Assembly (NCBI GenBank): GCA_028711355.1
Contig: JAQTSL010000063.1
Location: 1-14,339, forward strand
Direction of reading: 5' to 3'
DNA length: 14,339 nt
Source: Rhodoferax sp.
Lineage (GTDB): Bacteria; Pseudomonadota; Gammaproteobacteria; Burkholderiales; Burkholderiaceae_C
Shown here piece after piece: positions 1 through 6,254 of the stretch. Every line of letters starts with the position of its first letter. The stretch's first letter is position 1. The notes beneath the pieces were generated by a model. It made no database searches. It had not been told where the DNA came from and saw only the letters and a program-made list of their open reading frames with translations. The translations under genes were made by a program, and so were the position numbers.

Positions 1-2388
1 CAGTGTTTATTGCAATTTAAAATCCCGCTGGTGCTGGTGCTGCTGGCTGCCAGCGCGGTTTCTGCGTTCACGGGCGATGTCGGCGGGGCCCTCATCATCG
101 GGGCGATTGTGCTGATGAGCGTGACGCTGGACTTTGTGCAGTCGTACCGCGCGGGCCGCGCCGCTGACCGGCTGGCGCAGCAGGTGGCGGTGACGGCCAC
201 GGTGCTGCGCGACGACGTGCCATGCGCCCTGCCGGTGACGGAACTGGTGCCCGGTGACGTGGTGTTGTTGTCGGCGGGTAACCTGGTGCCGGCTGATGCC
301 CGCGTGCTGCAGGCCGACGATTTCTTTGTCAATCAGGCGCAGCTCACCGGTGAGCCGTATCCGGTGGAAAAACGACCACTGACAGACCCGCATCCAGAGA
401 ATCCGGCAGACAGTGGTGGCGACACCTCGGCGGTGGATCAGGTGTTCATGGGCAGCTCGGTGGTGAGCGGCTCGGCCCGGGTGCGGCTGGAGCACACCGG
501 CAGCCGCTCGGCGCTGGGGCAGATCGCTGTCAGTCTGACGCAGGCAGCACCGCCAACCGCGTTTGAAGTGGGCACGCGCCGCTTTGGCTGGCTGATCATG
601 CGTCTGACGCTGCTGTTGGTGCTGTTCACCCTGTTGGTCAACGTGGCCTTGCAGCGCTCACTGCTGGAGTCTTTCTTGTTTGCCGTGGCACTGGCCGTGG
701 GCCTGACACCGGAGTTGCTGCCGATGGTGGTGTCGGTCACGCTGACCCGTGGTGCCTTGCGCATGGCGGCTTTGAAGGTGATTGTCAAACGCCCATCCGC
801 CATTCAGGATCTGGGGGCCATGGACATCCTGTGCACCGACAAGACCGGCACATTGACCGAGGCCCGCATCCGGCTGGAGCGCCATGTGGATGCCAGCGGC
901 GCGGACAACCCGCAGGTGCTGGAGCTGGCTTACCTGAACAGCTATTTCGAGAGTGGCCTGAAGAGCCCGCTGGACGATGCCATCCTGGCGCACGAAAACA
1001 TCGACGTGTCGGCCTGGATCAAGATTGACGAGGTGCCGTTTGACTTTGAGCGCCGCCGGGTCTCGGTGCTGGTGGAGCGCGACACCGCGCGGCGGCTGGT
1101 GGTCAAAGGGGCACCGGAGGACGTGCTGCAGCTGTGCACCCATTACCAGGATGCCGCAGGCCAGAGCGTGGCGCTGGATGAGGCCGCGCACACCCGCATC
1201 AACGCCTTGTTTGACAGCCTGGGCGAGGACGGCTTTCGGGTGCTGGGCATTGCCTGGCGCGACGTGGCGCTGGATCATCCGCACGCGGTGGTGTCCGACG
1301 AAAGTGCCCTGATCTTTGCCGGGTTTGCGGCGTTTCTGGATCCGCCAAAAATCAGTGCCGCTCGGGCCATTGCCGCCATGGCGGACTGCGGTGTGGCGAT
1401 CAAGATCGTCACCGGCGACAACGAGCGTGTGACGCGCCATGTCTGCCGCCAGATCGGCGTAGCCATTGATGGCGTGCTCACCGGCACCGAGGTGGCGGCG
1501 ATGAACGACGATGCGCTGCGCGCCCGGGTGGAGGCGGCCAACCTGTTTTGCCGCGTCAACCCGGCGCAGAAGAACCGCATCATCCTGGCCCTGAAAGCGC
1601 GTGGTCACGTGGTGGGCTATCTGGGCGACGGCATCAACGACGCGCCGTCACTGCATACGGCTGATGTCGGCATTTCGGTCGACGAGGCGGTGGATGTGGC
1701 CAAGCAGGCCGCCAGCATGATCTTGCTGGAGCGCAACCTGATGGTGTTGCATCTGGGGGTGCTGGAGGGGCGGCGCACGTTTGGCAACGTGATGAAGTAC
1801 ATCATGATGGCCACCAGCTCCAACTTTGGCAACATGTTCAGCATGGCTGCGTCCACCGTGTTTTTGCCATTCCTGCCGATGCTGCCCTTGCAGATTCTGC
1901 TCAACAACCTGCTCTATGACGTGTCCGAAATCACGCTGCCATTGGACCACGTGGATGCCGAAGACCTGGCGCGCCCGAAGCGTTGGGACATGGGCTTTAT
2001 CCGCAACTTCATGCTGAGCATCGGGCCGATCAGCTCGCTGTTTGATTTCTTGACTTTTTATATCCTGCTGACCTGGTTCCAGGCGCAGGAGGGCTTGTTT
2101 CACACCGGCTGGTTTGTCGAGTCGATGGCGACCCAGGTCCTGGTAATTTTTGTAATTCGCACCCGGCGCAACCCGCTGCGCAGTCGACCCCACCGGTGGC
2201 TGGTGCTGACCTCGGTGGGGGTGGTGCTCACTGCCCTGCTACTGCCCTTTACCCCCTTGGCGCCCTACCTGGGGTTTATTCCGTTGCCGCTGGCGTTTTT
2301 TGGCCTGTTGGCTGGTTTGGTGCTGGCCTATCTGGCGATGGTAGAGGGGTGCAAGCAATGGTTTTATCGGCGACAGGAAAAGGCCTGA
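1..2388 (+). CDS. mgtA: Mg2+-transporting P-type ATPase (type IIIB), 5' end missing
   Basis: Inner-membrane P-type ATPase that imports Mg2+ using ATP hydrolysis. The frame is open from the first base, so the N-terminus lies outside the window and about 795 residues remain (the family is about 850-900). Numbering from the codon at position 10, the actuator motif is LTGEPYPVEK near residue 112, the phosphorylation site is CTDKTGTLTE with the acceptor Asp at 838-840, and the hinge motif is GDGINDAP near residues 539-546. Hydrophobic segments flank the actuator domain. The C-terminal part contains FLPMLPLQILLNNLLYDVSE and several further membrane spans, as in MgtA/MgtB rather than Ca2+ or heavy-metal pumps. 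No CPx metal motif is seen. The stop TGA is at 2386-2388. Any leader that senses Mg2+ would be upstream, outside the window. The family call is firm; the Mg2+ substrate is inferred from family resemblance. Confidence 0.9.
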   Translation, partial: QCLLQFKIPLVLVLLAASAVSAFTGDVGGALIIGAIVLMSVTLDFVQSYRAGRAADRLAQQVAVTATVLRDDVPCALPVTELVPGDVVLLSAGNLVPADARVLQADDFFVNQAQLTGEPYPVEKRPLTDPHPENPADSGGDTSAVDQVFMGSSVVSGSARVRLEHTGSRSALGQIAVSLTQAAPPTAFEVGTRRFGWLIMRLTLLLVLFTLLVNVALQRSLLESFLFAVALAVGLTPELLPMVVSVTLTRGALRMAALKVIVKRPSAIQDLGAMDILCTDKTGTLTEARIRLERHVDASGADNPQVLELAYLNSYFESGLKSPLDDAILAHENIDVSAWIKIDEVPFDFERRRVSVLVERDTARRLVVKGAPEDVLQLCTHYQDAAGQSVALDEAAHTRINALFDSLGEDGFRVLGIAWRDVALDHPHAVVSDESALIFAGFAAFLDPPKISAARAIAAMADCGVAIKIVTGDNERVTRHVCRQIGVAIDGVLTGTEVAAMNDDALRARVEAANLFCRVNPAQKNRIILALKARGHVVGYLGDGINDAPSLHTADVGISVDEAVDVAKQAASMILLERNLMVLHLGVLEGRRTFGNVMKYIMMATSSNFGNMFSMAASTVFLPFLPMLPLQILLNNLLYDVSEITLPLDHVDAEDLARPKRWDMGFIRNFMLSIGPISSLFDFLTFYILLTWFQAQEGLFHTGWFVESMATQVLVIFVIRTRRNPLRSRPHRWLVLTSVGVVLTALLLPFTPLAPYLGFIPLPLAFFGLLAGLVLAYLAMVEGCKQWFYRRQEKA

Positions 2389-2413
2389 GTGGCGGGGATG
2401 CGCCCGCAGGCCT
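2381..2413 (+). terminator. Possible hairpin at the end of mgtA
   Basis: AGGCCTG at 2381-2387, overlapping the stop codon, is the inverse of CAGGCCT at 2407-2413. GCGGG at 2392-2396 can pair with CCCGC at 2403-2407 inside it. There is no T-run after the stem, so this is not a classic intrinsic terminator and is only a weak candidate. Confidence 0.25.
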
Positions 2414-2449
2414 GGTCAGTCGCTCAGGCTGCGACCGCCTTGCACGGCA

Positions 2450-2468
2450 CCGATTGGGCTCTGACCCC
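2450..2468 (-). repeat. Single arm of a REP-like repeat (GGGGTCAGAGCCCAATCGG)
   Basis: The 19 bases here, CCGATTGGGCTCTGACCCC, are the exact reverse complement of bases inside the left arm of the palindrome at 7571-7652. Motifs of the form GGGGTCAGA-CCCAAT are, from memory, typical of REP elements mobilised by RAYT-type transposases. No second arm is found within 2389-2548, so this looks like a half-element. The rest of that 160-base spacer holds no recognisable gene. Confidence 0.6.
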
Positions 2469-2528
2469 AATTCAACGGCTTGCACAGACGATCTGTATTC
2501 GGTGCTTCAGTATCAATTTGTTGTCATT

Positions 2529-2585
2529 AAATTAAGCCTCCAGCCCTTATGCAACAAGCGCAAGCAGCTACACCGTTAATAGCGT
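2529..2585 (+). repeat. Interspersed GCAAGCAGCTA repeat, copy A
   Basis: The core GCGCAAGCAGCTACAC is preceded by AGCCTCCAGCCCTTATGCAA. Copy B at 3245-3299 shares the 16-base core exactly and about 29 of 39 aligned bases. Copy C at 7865-7920 is more diverged. I recall this kind of element as very common between genes in Comamonadaceae. It contains the ATG at 2549 used by the downstream ABC ATPase. Confidence 0.65.
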
Positions 2586-3289
2586 CGAAAGACGTTCATA
2601 AAAGCTACAACCTGGGCCTGCCGAGCCAGATCGAGGTGCTGCACGGCATTGACCTACAGGTCGGGAGCGGCGAGTTTGTGGCGCTGATGGGGCCCTGCGG
2701 CTCGGGCAAAAGTACGTTGCTCAACATCCTGGGGCTGCTGGAACCCATGACGGTGGGGTCGTACCAGTTGCAGGGCCGGGAAGTCAGCGGTTTGGACGAT
2801 GCCGGTTTGACGCTGCGCCGCAGGCAAACGCTGGGCTTTGTGTTCCAGTTTCACCACCTGTTGCCGGCTTTTACCGCGCTGGAAAACGTGACGCTGCCGC
2901 TGCGCATGATCCACGGCAGTGTCAGCGCGGCGCAGCGCCAGCACGCGCTGGACTTGCTGGCGCAGCTGGGTTTGAGAGGGGCCGAACACAAACGCCCGGC
3001 CGAGCTCTCTGGCGGTATGCAGCAGCGCGTGGCGATTGCCCGCGCGGTGGTGCTGGAGCCGCCACTGGTGCTGGCCGACGAACCCACCGGCAATCTGGAT
3101 CAGGCCTCTCGCACCGAGGTATTTGCCCTGCTGCGCCGTCTGCACGCCGAGCCGGGCACGTCGTTTGTGGTGGTCACGCGCGACGAGCACCTGGCGCAGC
3201 GCTGCGACCGGCTGCTGGAGCTGGTGGACGGGCGGCTGCATACGGACTCTAGCGCATATCCAGTCTGCGCAAGCAGCTACACTACATAA
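2549..3289 (+). CDS. Orphan LolD-like ABC transporter ATP-binding protein with altered H-loop
   Basis: 246-residue ATPase of the LolD/MacB/FtsE type, a class that normally energises an FtsX-like permease at the inner membrane. Walker A is GPCGSGKST (48-56, with Cys for the usual Ser), Q-loop Gln is at 100, the signature LSGGMQQR is at 153-160, and Walker B LVLADE is at 173-178 followed by PTGNLD. The H-loop reads VVVTRDEHLA: residue 211 is Arg where this family has the switch His of VTHD. No permease gene lies next to it. The only usable start in frame is ATG 2549, inside repeat copy A and without a Shine-Dalgarno. The last 15 or so codons lie in repeat copy B. LolD is the nearest family by eye, but without a LolC/E partner and with the His lost it may be a decaying paralogue. 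Function is unproven. Confidence 0.75.
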   Translation: MQQAQAATPLIASKDVHKSYNLGLPSQIEVLHGIDLQVGSGEFVALMGPCGSGKSTLLNILGLLEPMTVGSYQLQGREVSGLDDAGLTLRRRQTLGFVFQFHHLLPAFTALENVTLPLRMIHGSVSAAQRQHALDLLAQLGLRGAEHKRPAELSGGMQQRVAIARAVVLEPPLVLADEPTGNLDQASRTEVFALLRRLHAEPGTSFVVVTRDEHLAQRCDRLLELVDGRLHTDSSAYPVCASSYTT

Positions 3290-3299
3290 CAAATAGCAT
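3245..3299 (+). repeat. Interspersed GCAAGCAGCTA repeat, copy B
   Basis: GACTCTAGCGCATATCCAGT is followed by the core CTGCGCAAGCAGCTACAC and an AT-rich tail ending AAATAGCATT. It is in the same orientation as copy A. It supplies the last codons and the TAA stop (3287-3289) of the ABC ATPase gene. Just after it, ATTTTCAT (3298-3305) and ATGAAAAT (3318-3325) form a weak AT-rich inverted repeat. Confidence 0.65.
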
Positions 3300-3471
3300 T
3301 TTCATAGTATTCAAACGATGAAAATTTGTGTCACGCCCTCCATTACGGTAAAGCCCGGCGGCATAACGCCCAAACTGCCATGCGTTAACCCTGCTTTTTC
3401 AAGCCATCACCACCCGCCAACGGTGCAAACTTTGTCATTATGAGGATCACAACCAAGCAAGGAGCATGGTC

Positions 3472-3723
3472 ATGCAAACCTATGCAGCACACACCCCGCA
3501 GCGCACGCCCGTCGAACCGGTGGCAGATGAACGCGTCGTGCTGCTTGAAGAAGTCGATTTCAAATGGCTGATGGCCGGCCAGGGCTGGTGGATTGACACC
3601 TCCCGGCTGCACACTGACCCCGGCTACGCACGCCAGATGTTTGACCTGGTCGATAGCACACCCGCATCAGCGCTCAGGGACTGCGCGGCACTGCTGCAAG
3701 CGCACGCAGGCACACGGCACTGA
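3472..3723 (+). CDS. Small Trp-rich hypothetical protein
   Basis: 83-residue protein of unknown function. AAGGAG at 3459-3464 is one base from the ATG at 3466 but seven bases from the ATG at 3472, so 3472 is the better start (the 3466 start would give 85 residues). The most distinctive stretch is DFKWLMAGQGWWIDTSRLH, followed by a short helical C-terminus with ALRDCAALLQAH. There is no signal peptide, membrane span or metal-binding motif. It lies directly before the tyrosine recombinase remnant. From memory, similar short KWLMAGQGWW proteins occur beside integrase genes in Burkholderiales, which would make it part of a mobile-element module. That link is unverified. The strong ribosome-binding site supports a real gene. 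The 3290-3458 spacer upstream shows no gene. Confidence 0.6.
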   Translation: MQTYAAHTPQRTPVEPVADERVVLLEEVDFKWLMAGQGWWIDTSRLHTDPGYARQMFDLVDSTPASALRDCAALLQAHAGTRH

Positions 3724-3728
3724 AGACG

Positions 3729-4001
3729 CTACCGCGGCATCAGCGCTCGGCGATATCGCCACATGTGTTTCGACACACTGCGGCAGTTTGCCTCCTGGAA
3801 GCCGGCGTCGAACCCAATGTGATACGCGCTTGGCTCGGCCATGTCAGCTTGGACACCACCAACCGCTACGCTGAGATCACCATGCGCACAAAGCAGGTGG
3901 CCCTCGCAGTATGTATACCTCCGACTTCTTCGGCCGCACTCCCCGCTGCCGCCGGATGGCGCAAGGATCAGGACCTGATGAAGTGGCTGCAATCACTCTG
4001 A
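3729..4001 (+). pseudogene. C-terminal fragment of a tyrosine recombinase/integrase
   Basis: The translation reads SPHVFRHTAAVCLLEAGVE, then NVIRAWLGHVSLDTTNRYAE, the conserved C-terminal half of phage-type integrases. It contains the H-x-x-R motif (HVFR), the LGH histidine and the Tyr nucleophile (TNRYAEI). The N-terminal core-binding domain and the first catalytic Arg are absent, leaving about 90 of the 300-400 residues expected, so it cannot be active. The recognisable frame begins a few bases after the stop of the preceding small gene. A GTG at 3765 could start translation but would give only a catalytic stub. It is probably a deletion remnant of an integrated element. The direct repeat GCATCAGCGCTC at 3664-3675 and 3737-3748 sits at the joint. 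Confidence 0.8.
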
Positions 4002-4090
4002 AGATTTTGTGCCCATCAAACTGCCCGCCTTCAGCAGGGGCGGGCCCCGCCCGATGGTTCGCCACATAACGAGCGGCGCCACAAAAGCTC
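4002..4090. other. Unassigned spacer between integrase and IS remnants
   Basis: No coding potential is recognised here. It contains a small G+C-rich hairpin (GGGCGG-GCC-CCGCCC around 4037-4051). It separates the integrase stop from the palindrome where istA homology ends. Confidence 0.4.
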
Positions 4091-4114
4091 GATTTTGTTC
4101 CCGGGAACAAAATC
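4091..4114. repeat. 24-bp perfect palindrome at the truncated end of the IS remnant
   Basis: GATTTTGTTCCC at 4091-4102 is followed immediately by its exact reverse complement GGGAACAAAATC at 4103-4114, with no spacer. IstA homology on the minus strand stops at about 4115, so the palindrome abuts the breakpoint. It could be an operator-like site or a product of the rearrangement. Nothing in the sequence decides between these. Confidence 0.7.
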
Positions 4115-4703
4115 CAGCATGCCTCTCCGGGCCACCCCGCCCAGAGCCGCGAAGGATCGGGTGTGGGCATCAAACAGCATTTCGTGCCCCTGACTGGGGT
4201 AGGCCACCAGCCAAAAGGCACGACTGGCACACAGTTTCATGTGGGAGACCTGCATGGTGGTGGTAGATGCCGCCCACCACCATGCCTTCTTCGCTCCGGT
4301 CAAACTGGAACGCCTCACCCAGCTCAAACTTCAAGGGTACGAACGCTTTGGTGTCTTTGCATGCATTGGAGCGCCAGGCACGGATGAAGTCAGTGACGCG
4401 GCTGTAGCCACCGAGGTAGCCGCTGGTCTTGAATTGCGCAAACAGTGCGCGTGCTGTACGTCTGTCCTTTTTGGGGCGCAGCGCGTCTGCTTTGAGGGAC
4501 TGCTCCAGTTCGTCCGTAAAGTTCCCAAGTTTGTTAAAGCCTTTGGCTCGAACGTACTTGGGCACTTGTACTTCTTCTGGGGTTTGCTGCCATTTGTGAA
4601 TGGTGTTGCGGGACAAGCCCGTGCGTTTTGATATTGCCCGCTCTGAGAGTTTGTCGCGCACTTGCATGCGCCTTACTTTGCCTAATAGTTCCATGGTGAT
4701 CAT
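4115..4703 (-). pseudogene. istA: IS21-family transposase IstA, truncated and frameshifted
   Basis: From ATG 4701-4703 the minus strand encodes MITMELLGKVRRMQVRDKLS, then an N-terminal helix-turn-helix (SERAISKRTGLSRNTIHKW) and the spacer domain. Next comes VTDFIRAWRS and the start of the DDE catalytic core, FELGEAFQFDRSEEG (family members usually have FDWSEEG). At about 4254-4262 a one-base change shifts the frame: homology continues in another frame as MQVSHMKLCASRAFWLVAYP and FDAHTRSFAALGGVARRG, then stops near 4115. About 195 of some 500 residues remain, so the protein is inactive twice over. The full-length IstA would work with the ATPase IstB in cut-and-paste transposition. No istB is present. 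Confidence 0.85.
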
Positions 4704-4748
4704 CTTGTTTGCTCCTGCCCAAAAAGTAGGCAGCGCTAGTAAAACACC

Positions 4749-4768
4749 TGGCTCAGTTTTGGGTCGGC
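4749..4768. repeat. IS21 terminal repeat, inner copy
   Basis: TGGCTCAGTTTTGGGTCGGC. It differs from the outer copy (4783-4802) at one base and starts 34 bases from it. Multiple short terminal repeats are a hallmark of IS21-family ends and are thought to bind IstA. Confidence 0.75.
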
Positions 4769-4782
4769 ACAACCCCTATTAG

Positions 4783-4802
4783 TGGCTCAGTTTTCGGTCG
4801 GC
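4783..4802. repeat. IS21 terminal repeat, outer copy
   Basis: TGGCTCAGTTTTCGGTCGGC, 19 of 20 bases identical to the inner copy and close to the boundary with the mrr fragment. Confidence 0.75.
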
Positions 4803-4812
4803 GGCAACATCA

Positions 4813-5277
4813 TTGGGTGCCGAGCTTCTGGCCAAGATTCTGGCAGCGCCTCCCGATTTTTTTGAGCGCTTGGTGGTCCAACTTTTGGTCGCGATGGGGT
4901 ATGGCGGATCGGCCATTGAAGCGGGTAAAGCGCTTGGAAAAACCGGCGACGGAGGCGTGGACGGCGTCATTGACCAGGACGCTTTGGGTCTGGATCGAAT
5001 TTATGTGCAAGCCAAGCGGTACGCAGATAGCAAGGTGTCTTCGGGGGAAATTCGTGATTTTTTTGGATCGCTTGAGCGATTCAAGGCTAGCAAGGGATTG
5101 TTCGTCACCACATCTGCTTTTTCACCGGCGGCCAAGGAGACCGCCGAGTTGCTGAGTAAACGCATTGTGCTGGTCGATGGACCGCTGCTGACACGGCTGA
5201 TGATTCGTTACGACATCGGCTGCAGGGTCGAGGAAACCATCCTGATGAAAAAGCTGGATGTGGAATTCTTTGAGTGA
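4813..5277 (+). pseudogene. mrr: Mrr-type restriction endonuclease, catalytic domain only (5' truncated by IS21)
   Basis: The frame encodes the C-terminal Mrr_cat domain of type IV, modified-DNA-cutting endonucleases. It starts with FFERLVVQLLVAMGYGGS (residues 17-33), then GDGGVDG with the catalytic Asp at residue 50, VQAKRY with the Q-x-K pair at 66-68, and KGLFVTTSAFSPAAKE. Full Mrr proteins are about 300 residues and have an N-terminal winged-helix DNA-recognition domain. Here homology begins exactly at the IS21 end, and the frame runs back only through the IS terminal repeat to a stop at 4780-4782. A TTG at 4813 could start a 154-residue product, but no ribosome-binding site is visible. 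The nuclease core is intact but the recognition half is gone, and it is not found elsewhere in the window. Confidence 0.85.
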
Positions 5278-5339
5278 ATGCCCAGAGCTTGGAATAACGC
5301 CTGTTTTGCTTCGTTGCCCACTAATTCAAGTACCGGTGA

Positions 5340-5391
5340 GGCAGGGTGATTGGGTCAGGCGACCGCATGCGCCTGGCCCAGTCGCCCTGCC
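5340..5391 (+). repeat. Long + strand hairpin downstream of the mrr fragment
   Basis: Bases 5340-5361 can pair with 5370-5391 around the 8-base loop ACCGCATG. Of 22 pairs, 19 are Watson-Crick and three are U.G wobbles when the + strand is transcribed. On the minus strand the same three positions would be A.C mismatches. There is no T-run after it. It may be a palindromic repeat or a 3' structure of the mrr transcript. The rest of 5278-5500 holds no convincing gene. Confidence 0.6.
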
Positions 5392-5500
5392 GTGCGTCGA
5401 TGTCTTCCAGAATCAATACCTCGAATCGCACCCGCCACGCCACAACCCGTTCGCATTGGGGTAAGCTGTACCCATCCGCCGCAACTTCAAGGAGACCTTC

Positions 5501-6223
5501 ATGAGTGATTCAGCCAACACCGGCTTTGCCAAATACGTGCCCGGGTTTGATTTTTTGCAGAACCTGGCCAAAAGCACCTCACAGGCGGTGCCGCAGATGC
5601 CCAACCTGGCCAACTGGATTGCGCCTACGCTCAACGAAGAAGAGCTGGAGAAACGCATAGCCGAACTCAAGGCGGTACATTTCTGGCTCGACCAAAATAC
5701 CAAAGCGCTGGGTGCCACGGTGCAGGCGCTCGAAGTTCAAAAAATGACGCTGGCGACCTTGAAGGGCATGAACTTCAACATCGGCGATATGGCCAACGCG
5801 TTCAAACTTAAAGCCGCTGACAGCATGGCTGCCGGGGTGCAAAAGGTGACTGAAAAAGCCGCTGCCACGGCGCACACGGTGGCTGAGGTGGCTGAAAAAA
5901 CCGAACAAGTCGCCAAGAAAGTCACCGATGCTGCCAAGCCCGCTGCCAGTGCGGCGGCGGCTGGCCTGGTCGATCCGATGCAACTGTGGCACGCGCTGAC
6001 CCAACAGTTTCAGACCATCGCCGCCAGCGCCATGAAAGAGGCTGGCAAAGCCAGCGCCGTCGAGATGGGTAAAAACCTGGCCCAGGGGGTCGCCAAAGGA
6101 GTTGCCAAAGAGGCACTGAAAGCTACCAAAAAAGTAGCTGGTGGCGCAGGTGCCAAAAGGGCTACAGCCAAAAAAGTCACAGTAACCAAAAAGGCCCCCG
6201 TCAAAATCACGCGGGCCCGCTGA
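5501..6223 (+). CDS. phaM: PhaM-like polyhydroxybutyrate granule-associated regulatory protein
   Basis: 240-residue protein that resembles PhaM. In Ralstonia PhaM activates the PHB synthase PhaC1, sits on PHB granules and tethers them to the nucleoid. The N-terminal part (about residues 41-80) has TLNEEELEKRIAELKAVHFW and VQALEVQKMTLATLKGMN, the conserved helical PhaM core. The middle (about 105-150) is a low-complexity Ala/Lys/Val helical region like phasins. The C-terminus from about residue 200 is Lys/Ala-rich (KATKKVAGGAGAKRATAKK and onward), resembling histone H1-like DNA-binding tails. AAGGAG at 5489-5494 is well placed before ATG 5501. The next gene follows after 31 bases, so co-transcription is likely. 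The family assignment is by recalled similarity. A generic phasin-like protein is the alternative. Confidence 0.75.
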   Translation: MSDSANTGFAKYVPGFDFLQNLAKSTSQAVPQMPNLANWIAPTLNEEELEKRIAELKAVHFWLDQNTKALGATVQALEVQKMTLATLKGMNFNIGDMANAFKLKAADSMAAGVQKVTEKAAATAHTVAEVAEKTEQVAKKVTDAAKPAASAAAAGLVDPMQLWHALTQQFQTIAASAMKEAGKASAVEMGKNLAQGVAKGVAKEALKATKKVAGGAGAKRATAKKVTVTKKAPVKITRAR

Positions 6224-6254
6224 GCGCAACACAAGGACCTGCCAGGATCACCTC

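Larger units (their letters stand above)
4115..4809 (-). mobile_element. Truncated IS21-family insertion sequence (istA end only)
   Basis: The remnant has the istA-side terminus with two tandem 20-base repeats (4749-4768 and 4783-4802), which is typical of IS21-family ends, followed inward by the 5' part of istA. The rest of istA, all of istB and the other terminus are missing, so no target-site duplication can be seen. The outer end is placed at about 4809, where the Mrr reading frame resumes. The exact terminal base is uncertain by a few positions. Confidence 0.75.

Noticed and set aside
658..1608. Long minus-strand open frame opposite the Mg2+ ATPase
   Set aside because: Its peptide is His/Gln/Arg-rich with no domain, and the opposite frame encodes all P-type ATPase motifs. 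It is a shadow typical of high-G+C DNA.
2196..2579. + strand open frame across the end of mgtA and the spacer
   Set aside because: Its first half overlaps the mgtA C-terminus in another frame, its tail crosses two repeats, and it has no recognisable protein sequence.
3361..3395. TAACGC...GCGTTA inverted repeat resembling an integron attC site
   Set aside because: The outer consensus (RYYYAAC / GTTRRRY) is not met, the site is too short, and no integron integrase or cassette array is present. The nearby recombinase remnant is a phage-type C-terminus.
5258..5464. Short + strand open frame and a minus-strand frame reading VLILEDIDARQGDW in the mrr-phaM spacer
   Set aside because: Both run through the long hairpin, so their similar QGDW stretches arise from the inverted repeat. 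No start signal or known family supports them.
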